NCBI RefSeq assembly: GCF_022340925.1
Contig: NZ_JAJDNA010000003.1
Span: 1 to 64,000 of the forward strand
Reading direction: 5' to 3'
Source: Thiocapsa sp.
GTDB lineage: Bacteria > Pseudomonadota > Gammaproteobacteria > Chromatiales > Chromatiaceae
Length of the DNA: 64,000 bases
The notes under the pieces: generated by a model
Told to the model about the DNA's origin: nothing
Database searches by the model: none
Seen by the model: the letters and a program-made list of their open reading frames with translations, nothing else
Part shown: positions 18,478-28,167 of the stretch, piece after piece
Position numbering within the stretch: position 1 is the stretch's first letter
Layout of the letters: every line of letters starts with the position of its first letter
Position numbers and translations under genes: made by a program

Positions 18478-19794
18478 TCAACCCGAGAGGGTCTCCATAC
18501 GGATGCGCGTGACCGCGCCCTGGACCGATTCCAGCGCCTCGATCCGCGCGATCGCCTCGTTCATCTGCCGCTCGATCACGCGATGGGTCAACATTACCAG
18601 TGGGACATGCGTCTGTCCCTCCTCCGGCTCCTTCTGCTTGATCGCCTCGATGCTGATTCCCTGCTCGCCCAGAATGCTGGCGATCCGCGCCATGACGCCG
18701 GGTTGATCGAGTGCTGAGAGGCGCACGTAGTAAGCGGTCTCGACCGCATCCATCGGAATCACGGGGGTGTCGGACAGCTCGTCCGGCTGGAAGGCGAGGT
18801 GGGGGACGCGATTGTTGGGATCGGTCGTGAGGGCGCGCACCACGTCGACCAGGTCGGCAACGACGGCAGAGGCGGTCGGGAGGGCACCCGCGCCCGCCCC
18901 GTAATAGAGTGTCGGACCGACGGCGTCGCCCTTGACCAGAACCGCGTTCATGACCCCGTCGACGTTCGCAATCAGCCGACGCTCGGGGATCAAGGTCGGG
19001 TGCACGCGCAGCTCGATCCCGCCGTTGGTGCGCCGTGTGATCCCAAGATGCTTGATGCGATAACCGAGCTCAGCCGCATAGGTGACGTCCAAGGCCCCGA
19101 CCTTCGAGATACCTTCGGTGAAGCAGCGGTCGAACTGGAGCGGTATACCGAAGGCCAAGGAGCTCAAGATCGTCAGCTTGTGCGCGGCATCGATGCCCTC
19201 CACGTCGAAGGTCGGGTCCGCCTCCGCATAGCCCAGCGCCTGAGCCTCGGCGAGGGCATCGGCAAAGTCACGGCCCTTGTCGCGCATCTCGGTCAGGATG
19301 AAGTTGCCGGTGCCGTTGATGATGCCGGCGATCCACTCGATGTGGTTCGCCGCAAGGCCTTCGCGCAGGGCCTTGATGATCGGGATGCCACCGGCGACCG
19401 CGGCCTCGAAGCCCACCACGACCCCACGCTCGCGCGCGGCGGCGAAGATCTCGTTCCCATGCAGCGCGATCAAGGCCTTGTTGGCGGTGACGACATGCTT
19501 GCCGTTCGCGATCGCCTGAAGCACCAGCTCGCGCGCCGGAGAATAGCCGCCGATCAGCTCGACGACGACCTGAACCTCCGGGTCGTCGACCACGGCGAAG
19601 GCATCCTGACCGATCCGGCCGATCGATTCGAGCCCCTGGATCTTGTCCGGATCGTACGCCCGTGCCGCGGCATGCGAGATCTCGATCCCGCGTCCGGCGC
19701 GCCGCGCGATCTCGGCGGCGTTGCGAGACAAGACGGTGACGGTGCCGCCACCGACCGTTCCCAAGCCCAGCAGTCCGACCTTCACCGGTTCCAT
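18478..19794 (-). CDS. hom: Homoserine dehydrogenase
   Basis: Reduces aspartate semialdehyde to homoserine in the threonine, methionine and isoleucine branch. The 438-residue protein has the N-terminal Rossmann motif GLLGLGTVGGGTV, the catalytic domain with INGTGNFILTEM and YGAGAGALPTASAVVADLVD, and a C-terminal ACT domain (about residues 350-430; LSALDQPGVMARIASILGE), which usually mediates feedback by threonine. No aspartokinase domain is fused. alaC lies 33 bases upstream on the same strand, so the two are probably one operon. Confidence 0.95.
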   Translation of the reverse strand: MEPVKVGLLGLGTVGGGTVTVLSRNAAEIARRAGRGIEISHAAARAYDPDKIQGLESIGRIGQDAFAVVDDPEVQVVVELIGGYSPARELVLQAIANGKHVVTANKALIALHGNEIFAAARERGVVVGFEAAVAGGIPIIKALREGLAANHIEWIAGIINGTGNFILTEMRDKGRDFADALAEAQALGYAEADPTFDVEGIDAAHKLTILSSLAFGIPLQFDRCFTEGISKVGALDVTYAAELGYRIKHLGITRRTNGGIELRVHPTLIPERRLIANVDGVMNAVLVKGDAVGPTLYYGAGAGALPTASAVVADLVDVVRALTTDPNNRVPHLAFQPDELSDTPVIPMDAVETAYYVRLSALDQPGVMARIASILGEQGISIEAIKQKEPEEGQTHVPLVMLTHRVIERQMNEAIARIEALESVQGAVTRIRMETLSG

Positions 19795-19827
19795 GCCTTT
19801 CCCCTTGTGCGACTGTTCAATCTAGGT

Positions 19828-21030
19828 TCAACTCCCGGCGCGCGATTCGCGGCGAAACATCTCTTTGATGCCGCGGATCGCCTGGCGCGTGCGATGCTCG
19901 TTCTCGATCAGTCCGAAGCGAACATGACTGTCACCGTACTCGCCGAAGCCGATCCCGGGTGAGACCGCGACCTTCGCCTCCTGCAGGAGCTTCTTTGAGA
20001 ACTCGAGTGATCCGAGGGCGCGATAAGGCTCGGGGATCGGCGCCCAGACGAACATGGTCGCCTGCGGCGGATCGATCGGCCAACCGGCGGCGTTCAGACC
20101 GCCGCACAGCACGTCGCGACGACTCTGGTAGTTGTCCCTGATGGCACGCACGCAATCCTGTGGCCCCTCCAAGGCGGCGATGGCTGCGACCTGGATCGGG
20201 GTAAAGGTCCCGTAGTCCAGGTAGGACTTGATGCGCGCCAGTGCGCTGACCAGGGTGCGGTTGCCACACATGAAGCCGACCCGCCAACCCGGCATGTTGT
20301 AGCTCTTGGACATGGAGAAGAACTCGACGGCGATGTCCTTCGCCCCGGGGACCTGCAGGATCGAGGGGGCACGATAACCGTCGAAGACGATATCCGCATA
20401 GGCGATGTCGTGGACGACCCAGATGCCGTGCTCACTCGCAATGTCGATGACCTGCTGGAAGAAGTTCAACTCGACACACTGAGTGGTCGGATTGCCCGGA
20501 AAATTCAATACGAGCATCTTCGGCTTGGGCCAGGAATCCTGGATCGCGCGTTGCAGCTCCTGAAAGAAATCCACGTCAGGCGTGAGACGCACATGGCGCA
20601 CGTCCGCGCCCGCGATAATGAAGCCGTAGGGGTGGATGGGATACGCCGGATTGGGCACCAGAACGGTGTCGCCGCTGCCCATGGTGGCAAGGGCCAAATG
20701 GGCGAGTCCCTCCTTGGAGCCGATCGTCACGATGGCCTCGCCGTCGGGATCCAGGTGGACATCGAAGCGGTCGCGATACCAATGACAGATGGCACGGCGC
20801 AGGCGGGGGATGCCGCGCGAGACGGAGTACCGGTGGGTGTCCTTGCGAAGCGACGCCTCGACCAGCTTATCGACGATGTGCTGCGGCGTCGGCTGGTCCG
20901 GATTGCCCATCCCGAAGTCGATGATGTCCTCGCCCCGGGCTCGCGCCTCGGCCTTCAACTCGTTGACGATGTTGAAGACATAGGGCGGTAACCGCTTGAT
21001 GCGGTGGAATTCGGGCTCGGGGGCGACCAC
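19828..21030 (-). CDS. alaC: Alanine transaminase AlaC-type, fold type I aminotransferase
   Basis: A 400-residue PLP-dependent aminotransferase. The PLP lysine is in [17 protein letters not shown], and NFPGNPTTQ and [12 protein letters not shown] carry the usual cofactor-contacting Asn and Asp/Tyr. The N-terminus [19 protein letters not shown] is typical of the AlaC group, which makes alanine from pyruvate and glutamate. Paralogues of the same fold handle other amino acids, so the substrate rests on similarity. It directly precedes hom (33-base gap), a common pairing in gammaproteobacteria. Confidence 0.9.
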   Translation of the reverse strand: MVAPEPEFHRIKRLPPYVFNIVNELKAEARARGEDIIDFGMGNPDQPTPQHIVDKLVEASLRKDTHRYSVSRGIPRLRRAICHWYRDRFDVHLDPDGEAIVTIGSKEGLAHLALATMGSGDTVLVPNPAYPIHPYGFIIAGADVRHVRLTPDVDFFQELQRAIQDSWPKPKMLVLNFPGNPTTQCVELNFFQQVIDIASEHGIWVVHDIAYADIVFDGYRAPSILQVPGAKDIAVEFFSMSKSYNMPGWRVGFMCGNRTLVSALARIKSYLDYGTFTPIQVAAIAALEGPQDCVRAIRDNYQSRRDVLCGGLNAAGWPIDPPQATMFVWAPIPEPYRALGSLEFSKKLLQEAKVAVSPGIGFGEYGDSHVRFGLIENEHRTRQAIRGIKEMFRRESRAGS

Positions 21031-21353
21031 GCGAGGACCTCTCGATGCTGAAGGGACGTGAACCTGGAAGGAGCGGCCGGAGATCGGTCGCCGGGGCGAT
21101 GCCTTGTCGGCAATCCCGGGACGCTGGTCGCTGACCTGGCAACGGGGCCGGCCATCCTCGGGGCTGCTCGACGAATCCGAGCCGAGCCTTGGACGCCGCT
21201 GGCTGGCCGCTCACTCGCGGGTAAAAGCCGAGAGTTTACAGTGCCTCCAGGCAGATTCAAAGCTGACCCCGCAAGGGCATCGGGTGGCATGGCCCGAGCC
21301 CGGCGCTCCCAGGGGCCGACGCCTCCGGACGCCGGCCTGATCCGCCCACAGGC
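21031..21353. other. Intergenic gap between alaC and the redoxin gene, no gene seen
   Basis: These 323 bases hold the upstream region of alaC and the downstream region of the redoxin gene. Open frames here lack ribosome binding sites and recognisable protein character. I see no clear terminator or promoter. Confidence 0.6.
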
Positions 21354-21974
21354 TCAATACTTGACCGAGCACCCATAGGGTCGGGTGACTGGATTAGCGA
21401 CGGGATTGCCGGCCGCCAGATCGGCCATGACCAGGCGCACGAAATTGCTCGCACCCTCGACATCGGCCTGCTTGGTCGTGGGCCGGTCGTCGATTCCGCC
21501 CATATACACGAGTGTGCCCGACGCGTCGATGACGTACATGTGCGGAGTGGTCTTGGCGTCGTAGGCGCGGCCCATGGCTCCGGACGTATCCAGCAGGACC
21601 GCGGTCGGAGTGGCGTCTCGGCTCTCGGTCAGCGCGTCGGCCTCGGCAGGGGTGACATGCCCTTGCTTACCCGGAGCCGATGAGATGACCGACAGCCAGA
21701 TATAACCAGCGTCGCCGGCTTCCTTCTGCAGGGCCTGCATGTTCCCCGACTCGTAATGCTTCCTCACAAACGGGCAATCGTGATTGGTCCATTCCAGTAT
21801 GACCTGCTTGCCGGCGAGCTGGCCGAGGCTCCAGGTCTCGCCCTTGGTGTCGAGGACGCTGAAATCCGGCGCCGGTGCACCGACCTTGGGGGCCGCGGCG
21901 GTGGGACCGACGGTCAATGCGGCCGCCAGCGCGACGACGCCGAGGGCAGCGGCCTTCAGACAGGATGCTGTCAT
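21354..21974 (-). CDS. Exported thioredoxin-fold redoxin (AhpC/TSA-like)
   Basis: A 206-residue protein with a signal peptide ending near residue 27 (AAALTVGPTAAA) and a thioredoxin fold. It has the peroxiredoxin-type N-terminal segment VGAPAPDFSVLDTKGE and a reactive-site loop TNHDCPFVRKHY, where a single Cys replaces the CxxC pair. The conserved cis-proline strand is KTTPHMYVIDASG. A second Cys lies at the C-terminus (RPYGCSVKY). Single-Cys redoxins of this type are thought to act in periplasmic thiol or peroxide reduction. It lies 91 bases downstream of the DsbD-type reductase gene on the same strand, so it may be reduced by that protein; this is inference. Confidence 0.85.
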   Translation of the reverse strand: MTASCLKAAALGVVALAAALTVGPTAAAPKVGAPAPDFSVLDTKGETWSLGQLAGKQVILEWTNHDCPFVRKHYESGNMQALQKEAGDAGYIWLSVISSAPGKQGHVTPAEADALTESRDATPTAVLLDTSGAMGRAYDAKTTPHMYVIDASGTLVYMGGIDDRPTTKQADVEGASNFVRLVMADLAAGNPVANPVTRPYGCSVKY

Positions 21975-22065
21975 GGGTTTCTCCTTCTCTTCAGGTCAAA
22001 GTGGTTCATGTCCAGGGATGCAATGAAGACGGTCACGACGCTGCTGTGCCTGTGCCGTTCCTCGA

Positions 22066-24237
22066 TCAGTGGCTCCGCGACGACGCCATTGGCCCCTGCC
22101 GGACCGCGCCTTGCACGATGTCCTCGGTCAGGATCTGAGGCAGGACCTTGGGTTCGCCATTCACTGGATAAAAGACGTACAGCGGAACACCGTTGCGCTC
22201 ATACTCGGCGAGGTACCGGGTGATCGCGGGATCCCGATTGGTCCAATCCCCCTTGAGGTAGAGTACGTCTGCAGCCGAGAAAAGCCCCTTCACGCCCGCC
22301 GTATCCAAGGCGACACGTTCGTTGACCAGACACGTGATGCACCAGGCGGCGGTCATGTTGACGAAGACCGGGCGGAGCTCGGCGCGTGCCGCCGCGAGAC
22401 GCTCGGGCGAGTAGGGCTCGCTCGGCAGCTGTCGGCCCGTCTCGGCCCCGAGCGACTGCGCCGGGGCAGACAGCCGAACGGTCGCGACGCCCAGATAGGC
22501 CGCCCCGCCCAGCGTCGCCAGCAGCATCGCAAGGGCCAACCGCCGCTGCCCCGGCCGCAGATGCTGGGCGCGCTCACGCAGCCAGAGCGCAAAGGCCACC
22601 AGGACCGAGCCCGCGAGGACGGAGGCGACCCCGCGGGGACCGGTCTGGACGCTCAGCACCCACACCAACCAGGCCGCGGCCGCGAACATGGGAAAGGCCA
22701 GAACCTGCTTGAGGGTCTCCATCCAGGGGCCGGGCTTGGGCAGCCAGCGGGCGAGCTGCGGGACCAGGGACAGCAGCAAGAAGGGTAGCGCCAACCCGAA
22801 CCCGAGGGTCAGCATGATCGCCAGCGCCGGCGGCCAGGTCAGGGTGACCGCATACCCCAAGGCCGCCCCCATGAAGGGCGCGGTGCAAGGTGCCGCGACC
22901 AGGGCCGCGAGGGCGCCGGTCCCAAATGCACCCAGGGTCCCACCTCCACTCCGGGTCCCGCCGAGTGACATCAGACGCCGACCAACGGTGATCGCGCCCG
23001 AGAGACTCAGGCCGATCACCAGGAAGACGTAGGCCATGAGCACGACAAACGGCGGGTATTGGAGCTGAAAGCCCCAACCCACCGCCGCGCCACCCGAGCG
23101 CAGGGCCAGCAGGAGTCCGGCCAGGGCAGCGAAGAAGACCAGCACGCCCGCGGTGTAGGCGACCCCATGGAGCACGCGCGCGCGCGCCGCACCGGGGCCC
23201 TCCCCGGCCAGGCCCTTGACCAGGCTCAACGCCTTCATCGCCAGGATTGGGAACACGCAAGGCATCAGGTTCAGGATCAACCCGCCGAGCAAGGCAAAGA
23301 CCAGCGCCAGCGGCAGGCTGATCGAGCGTTGCGCGTCCCCCTCGAGAAGGGGCGGCCCGCGGACGGCCGCCACCTCGTACGAGCGGACTCCTCCCTGTCT
23401 GTCGCTGACGACCAGCAGACCCTCGGGATCGACCTGGGCCGCCGCGGGACCGGCGGTGAGCTGGATCCGAAGATCACCGTCGACGAGGCGCCAGGATTGC
23501 GCGGCGGCATGCTCGATCAGCCCCCAGGATCCCGCAAAGAACCAGGCCTCATCTAAGCCAGCGGGCAGAAGATCGGCCGGGATATCAAGACTCAGGCCAG
23601 CCGCCTCTGTCCTGAGCACCGCCCCCTCGATTGTCCCGTCGGCGAGATCACCGCGGGCCGAGGCAAAGACCTCGGCCTGCGCAGGGTCAATCGGTCCGGG
23701 GCCAAGCGCGGTCGCCACAGTCAGCCCGAAGGTGCCGGACTCGGGGATGCAATGCGCCTCACAGACCAGCCAGTCGGCGTCCGCACGGATCCGCACGGGC
23801 TCACCGATCGGCCAGTCCTCGGGCAGGCTCAAGGCGAACAGGTGAACGGCTCGGCCCGAATAGCCGTAGTTCGCGAGCGGACCGACGGGGATGAGCTCCG
23901 GCCGCGTCCAACGCAGCGGCCCAACCTCAACGCCCTCGGGAAGACTCCAGCTGACCCTTGGGGAATCGCCCGAGTCGCCAGGGTTTCGCCAGTAGGTGTG
24001 CCAGCCCGGCTCGATCTCGAGAACGAGCGCCAGGTCGACCGTCTCGCCGGGCGCCATCTCGGTTCGCTCGGCCACCAGGCGCGCGGTAACATGCTCGGTC
24101 GTGACCGGGTTGGCCGACGTCGGCGAAAGCCAGGCGAGGCAGGCAAACAGCAAGAGCGGGCTGATTGTACCAATCGCCATGCCCCTCTGCCGGCGAGGGT
24201 TGAAGCGCCGCGGCAGTCGTTCGTGTATCGCGATCAT
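22066..24237 (-). CDS. dsbD: DsbD-family thiol:disulfide interchange reductase
   Basis: Carries electrons from cytosolic thioredoxin across the inner membrane to periplasmic thiols. All three redox pairs of the family are visible: the alpha-domain pair in WLVCEAHCIPE, the membrane Cys in LNLMPCVFPI and VAAPCTAPFMG, and the C-terminal thioredoxin-like pair in TAAWCITCLVNE. Between them lie about eight hydrophobic segments. I chose ATG 24237, giving 723 residues, because it provides an Arg-rich n-region before the hydrophobic signal core; ATG 24180 would leave a signal without positive charge. Further upstream in-frame codons run into the divergent lipoprotein gene. The redoxin gene downstream is a likely partner. 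Confidence 0.9.
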   Translation of the reverse strand: MIAIHERLPRRFNPRRQRGMAIGTISPLLLFACLAWLSPTSANPVTTEHVTARLVAERTEMAPGETVDLALVLEIEPGWHTYWRNPGDSGDSPRVSWSLPEGVEVGPLRWTRPELIPVGPLANYGYSGRAVHLFALSLPEDWPIGEPVRIRADADWLVCEAHCIPESGTFGLTVATALGPGPIDPAQAEVFASARGDLADGTIEGAVLRTEAAGLSLDIPADLLPAGLDEAWFFAGSWGLIEHAAAQSWRLVDGDLRIQLTAGPAAAQVDPEGLLVVSDRQGGVRSYEVAAVRGPPLLEGDAQRSISLPLALVFALLGGLILNLMPCVFPILAMKALSLVKGLAGEGPGAARARVLHGVAYTAGVLVFFAALAGLLLALRSGGAAVGWGFQLQYPPFVVLMAYVFLVIGLSLSGAITVGRRLMSLGGTRSGGGTLGAFGTGALAALVAAPCTAPFMGAALGYAVTLTWPPALAIMLTLGFGLALPFLLLSLVPQLARWLPKPGPWMETLKQVLAFPMFAAAAWLVWVLSVQTGPRGVASVLAGSVLVAFALWLRERAQHLRPGQRRLALAMLLATLGGAAYLGVATVRLSAPAQSLGAETGRQLPSEPYSPERLAAARAELRPVFVNMTAAWCITCLVNERVALDTAGVKGLFSAADVLYLKGDWTNRDPAITRYLAEYERNGVPLYVFYPVNGEPKVLPQILTEDIVQGAVRQGPMASSRSH

Positions 24238-24403
24238 CCCATCGGTGTGCGGGCTCTTTCGAGGGGTCGAGACCATCGCTCCAGTCATCTCGTCTCGGCC
24301 CAGATCAGGGCACGCCCGCTTTCGACAAGAGCGGGCGTCCGCATTCAGGATCCAATCGGCGTCACAGACGTCCAATGACGGAGATCGAGAACCCCTCAAG
24401 CAG

Positions 24404-25327
24404 ATGTCGCCCATCATGCCCAGCGCCTCCGCCCCGATTCGTCTCGCCGTGACCCTGTTCGCGGCTGTCCTGACCCTCGCAGGCTGCAGCCGCGTCGGCA
24501 TCGCCTACAATACCGCCGATCTGCTCGTCAAAGGCTACGCCAAGGACTACCTGAATCTGGAGGGTGCCCAGCTCAGCGGGTGGGACTCGGTCCTGGATGC
24601 CGAGCTGGCGCGCCATCGCGCCGAGGAGCTGCCTTACCTCGCGGCCTTTTTCGATCAGCTCCTCAAGGCGAGCCGCCTGGGCTTCGACGAGCGCAACATG
24701 ACTTGCCTCACCGGTGAGTTTCGCAGTCTCTATCGGCGGCAGGCGCGATTCGCCGTCACGGTCACGGCGCCGCTTCTGGCAGAGCTGAGCCCATCCCAGA
24801 TCGAGCGCCTGTCGAGACGCTTCCAGGACGAGGCCGCAGAGGACCGCGCAGAGCTGGCGATGCGCAACCGCACCAAGGAGCGCGAACGGCGCGCCCGACG
24901 CTACGTGAGCTCCGTCGAGGATTGGACGGGTCCGCTCGACGCTGAGCAACGGGCGATCGTCGCCGACGTGACCAGCCGCATGCCGGATACGCAGAGCGAC
25001 GTCGTCGAGTATCGCGGCCGCAAGCGCGGGCAGTTGATCGGGCTGCTCCGGGCGAATGCGGGAGAGGCCCGGATCAAGTCTTTCCTAACCGAATGGCTGG
25101 TCGACTTCAAAGACCTTCCGGCCACTCTGGACCGGGATGGTGAGGTGCTGGGCGAGCGGATCGCCGAGCTGTTCATCCGGCTTGGGCCGACCCTCGACGA
25201 GCGTCAACGCGAGAGGCTGGACAACCGGTTGCGCAACCTGCGCGACGACTTCATGAGGCTTCAGAAGCAACCCCGCATGGCACCGCGGACCTGTGGCACT
25301 CCCACCGGACTGCACGCCGTCGCCTGA
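24404..25327 (+). CDS. DUF6279 family lipoprotein
   Basis: A 307-residue protein starting with a lipoprotein signal; the lipobox LAGC puts the acylated Cys at residue 28. The segment right after it (RVGIAYNTADLLVKGYAKDYL) and the charged helical remainder match the DUF6279 family of proteobacterial lipoproteins, which has no known function. The residue after the Cys is Ser, suggesting transport to the outer membrane. ATG 24404 is used; ATG 24416 is also possible. It is divergent from dsbD, with 166 bases between the starts, and convergent with the PBP1a gene, with only five bases between the stops. Confidence 0.85.
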   Translation: MSPIMPSASAPIRLAVTLFAAVLTLAGCSRVGIAYNTADLLVKGYAKDYLNLEGAQLSGWDSVLDAELARHRAEELPYLAAFFDQLLKASRLGFDERNMTCLTGEFRSLYRRQARFAVTVTAPLLAELSPSQIERLSRRFQDEAAEDRAELAMRNRTKERERRARRYVSSVEDWTGPLDAEQRAIVADVTSRMPDTQSDVVEYRGRKRGQLIGLLRANAGEARIKSFLTEWLVDFKDLPATLDRDGEVLGERIAELFIRLGPTLDERQRERLDNRLRNLRDDFMRLQKQPRMAPRTCGTPTGLHAVA

Positions 25328-25332
25328 TCGGC

Positions 25333-27963
25333 TCAAAAAAGATCATCCATCACACGTGGCGCGGATCGTCTGACCGAGGTATCTCGCCTCTCCGCGGAGG
25401 CCGCCTGGATCGGCTCGGGCCCGAGCAAGGCCGTCCGGAACTCTTCGCTCACCATCTCGACGATCCCGCCCCGTTTGACTTCGGTGCCCCGGATCGGATC
25501 GACCCGGACCTGCACCATCCCCGCAGGCGGGTCAAGCGATGCAACGGGATGGCCATCGAGCGCGGTTGACATGAAGTCGACCCACAGCCCCAGGGCGGCC
25601 CGACCACCCTCCTCGCCTCGACCCAGTTTCTCGAAATCGTCGAAGCCCATCCAGGCCACGGTGACGAAGTCGGCCTGATAGCCGGCGAACCAGGAGTCGC
25701 GCACATCGTTCGTGGTGCCCGTTTTTCCCACGATATCTTCGCGATTCAATTTCTTAGCTCCGGTTCCTGTCCCGGTTTCGATCACCTCGCGCAGCAATGA
25801 GGTGATCTGGTAGGCGATCCGCGGATCGATGACCTGCGGAGCCGGCTGGGCTGACTGGGTACCCTGAACGCGTGCGGGGGCGTCGCCGTACCGATACCAG
25901 CAATCCGCGCAAGACCGCGGCGGATTGGCCTCGAAGATCACCTGCCCTTCTCCGCTCTCGATCCGCTCGATGAAGTAGGGCATCACGTGGAAGCCGCCAT
26001 TCGCGAACACGGCATAGCCTTCGGCCAGCTTCATCGGCGAGAGCTCGCCCGTGCCCAAGGCCATCGACAGACCCAGAGGCATCGCCTCGAGCTCGAATCC
26101 GAAGGCGCGGATGAAGTGCTGCGCGTCCTCCAGGCCCACGCTCTGAAGCAGGTTGATCGTTGCGAGATTGCGCGACAGCGCCAGGGCCTTCCGCATCCGT
26201 ATGGGCCCGAGCTCCCGGCGATCATAATTGCGAGGGTTCCAGTCCTGCTCGCCGGGCACCCGCACGGACTCATCCTTGATGAGACTTGCAGGCGTCCAGC
26301 CTTCGCTGAGCGCCGCGGCATAGATGAAGGGCTTGAAGCTCGACCCCGGCTGGCGGCGCATATCCACCGCCCGGTTGAATTTGCTCTCATTGAACGAATA
26401 GCCACCGACAAGGGCGCGCACCGCACCGTCCTGTGGCGCAATCGAGACCAGGGCACCGGATACCCGCGGGTTCTGCCCCAGCCCCCATTGCCCCTCCCCG
26501 ACCTGCTGCAGCCGGATGAGATGACCGACCGCCAGCACGTCCGAGACGTGCCTCGGTCGGGGTCCGCGCCAGTTCGCGTTACGGAACTCCTGCGCCCAAA
26601 CGACCTGCTTGAGGCCGATCCGGGTCCGGCGGCCCTGTCCCAGATACACCTCCGCCTCGCCCGATGACGACTGCGTCACCAGCCCAGGCGGCAAACCCGG
26701 AACCGCCGGTACCGTCGCGAGATAGGCATCCATGTCCGCCTCGCTGGCCCCGGTCAGATCGACCTTGGCCTCGGGGCCTCGGTACCCATGCCGCCGATCG
26801 TAAGCCCGCAGGGCCTGTCGCAAGGCCTCCTGAGCGGCGGACTGCAGACGCGACTCGATCGTCGTGGTGACGCGATAGCCCTGACTGAGTGCCGCCTCCC
26901 CGTAATGTTTGGCGACGGCCTGTCGGGCCATCTCCGCGACATAGCCCGCATCCAGCTCTGGCTGACGGCGGTGGAGTCCGGCCAGGTCCGGCGTGAGGAT
27001 CGCGATCTCATGCTCGTCCCGGCCGATATAGCCGAGCTCCAACATACGTCCGAGGATGTAGTTGCGACGCTCCAGTGCGCGTTCCGGATTGCTCACCGGA
27101 TTGTTCGCGGAGGGTGCCTTGGGGATACCGGCAAGCATCGCCGCCTCGGCAGGCGTCAACTCGTCCAGCTCTTTGTCATAGTAGAGCGATGCGGCGGCCG
27201 AGACCCCGTAGGCACGGTGGCCGAAAAAGATCTGATTCAGGTAGAGATCCAGGATCTGATCCTTCGACAGGGTCCGTTCAACCTGTAAGGTCAGCAGCAC
27301 CTCGGCGAGCTTACGCCGGAAGGTCTTCTCCGAGCTCAGCAGAAAATTCCGTGTCACCTGCATGGTGATGGTGCTGCCACCCTGTGTCTTGGTGCCGGTC
27401 GAAGCGAAACTCAGAAGGGCCCGTAGCATGCCAACCGCATCGACCCCCCCATGTTCGAAAAAGCGGCTGTCCTCGGTCGCGAGGAAGGCGTTCACCACCA
27501 GGGGTGGCATGTCTTGGTAGGGCACCGGATGGCGGCGCTCGACGCCGAACTCGGCCATCAGCGCCCCGTCACGACTGTACACCCGCAGCGGCTCCTCGAA
27601 CTTCACCTCGCGAACGGCGTCGACGCTCGGCAGCTCCGGGAGATGGACGGACACGAAGACGCCGGCGCCGAGCAACCCCAAGGCAAGCAACTGCAGCGGC
27701 GCCCCGAGCGGCGCCAGGAAGCGACCGAGCCAGATGAACGCCGAACGATCACGCCGCGATGACTCAGCGCCGCCACCCCGCCGGCCGGAGCGCGGGGCAT
27801 CATCCTGCGGCGCCCCCAACAAGGACGCACCGCGGGTCGGCGACGCGGTGTCGGGAACACCGGACTGAGGGGATCGGGTCGCGGCCGATCCAGGTACAGC
27901 CGCCTTGGACCAGCCGTTCTCTGATGGGTTGGTGTCGGACTCTTGGCTCAAGCGGGTCTCCAT
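25333..27963 (-). CDS. mrcA: Penicillin-binding protein 1A, bifunctional transglycosylase/transpeptidase
   Basis: Polymerises and cross-links peptidoglycan. It has an N-terminal cytosolic tail rich in Ser, Pro and Arg, one membrane helix (FLAPLGAPLQLLALGLLGAG), then a GT51 domain with ATEDSRFFEHGGVD (catalytic Glu) and GGSTITMQ. The transpeptidase domain has the active Ser in PGSSFKPF, then SRN and KTGTTND. ATG 27963 gives 876 residues; TTG 28020 would add 19. No strong ribosome binding site separates the two. It is divergent from the RND adaptor gene and its stop nearly touches that of the DUF6279 lipoprotein gene. Confidence 0.95.
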   Translation of the reverse strand: METRLSQESDTNPSENGWSKAAVPGSAATRSPQSGVPDTASPTRGASLLGAPQDDAPRSGRRGGGAESSRRDRSAFIWLGRFLAPLGAPLQLLALGLLGAGVFVSVHLPELPSVDAVREVKFEEPLRVYSRDGALMAEFGVERRHPVPYQDMPPLVVNAFLATEDSRFFEHGGVDAVGMLRALLSFASTGTKTQGGSTITMQVTRNFLLSSEKTFRRKLAEVLLTLQVERTLSKDQILDLYLNQIFFGHRAYGVSAAASLYYDKELDELTPAEAAMLAGIPKAPSANNPVSNPERALERRNYILGRMLELGYIGRDEHEIAILTPDLAGLHRRQPELDAGYVAEMARQAVAKHYGEAALSQGYRVTTTIESRLQSAAQEALRQALRAYDRRHGYRGPEAKVDLTGASEADMDAYLATVPAVPGLPPGLVTQSSSGEAEVYLGQGRRTRIGLKQVVWAQEFRNANWRGPRPRHVSDVLAVGHLIRLQQVGEGQWGLGQNPRVSGALVSIAPQDGAVRALVGGYSFNESKFNRAVDMRRQPGSSFKPFIYAAALSEGWTPASLIKDESVRVPGEQDWNPRNYDRRELGPIRMRKALALSRNLATINLLQSVGLEDAQHFIRAFGFELEAMPLGLSMALGTGELSPMKLAEGYAVFANGGFHVMPYFIERIESGEGQVIFEANPPRSCADCWYRYGDAPARVQGTQSAQPAPQVIDPRIAYQITSLLREVIETGTGTGAKKLNREDIVGKTGTTNDVRDSWFAGYQADFVTVAWMGFDDFEKLGRGEEGGRAALGLWVDFMSTALDGHPVASLDPPAGMVQVRVDPIRGTEVKRGGIVEMVSEEFRTALLGPEPIQAASAERRDTSVRRSAPRVMDDLF

Positions 27964-28167
27964 CCGGCGCGCCCGACCCTGGCCTGACGCCGACGTGTCG
28001 GAGCAAGTCTTTTTGGTCAATACTGACGCTGGCGATTGTACACTAGCCTCCCTGGAAACTGACCGCAGCCGATTGAGCGGAAGGCGATGCCGATTCGATC
28101 AAGGATAGACCGCCCGGCCAGATCCGCGCGTCCTCGTTGCGGGTCGCCACGCCCCAGGGGGCTGGCG

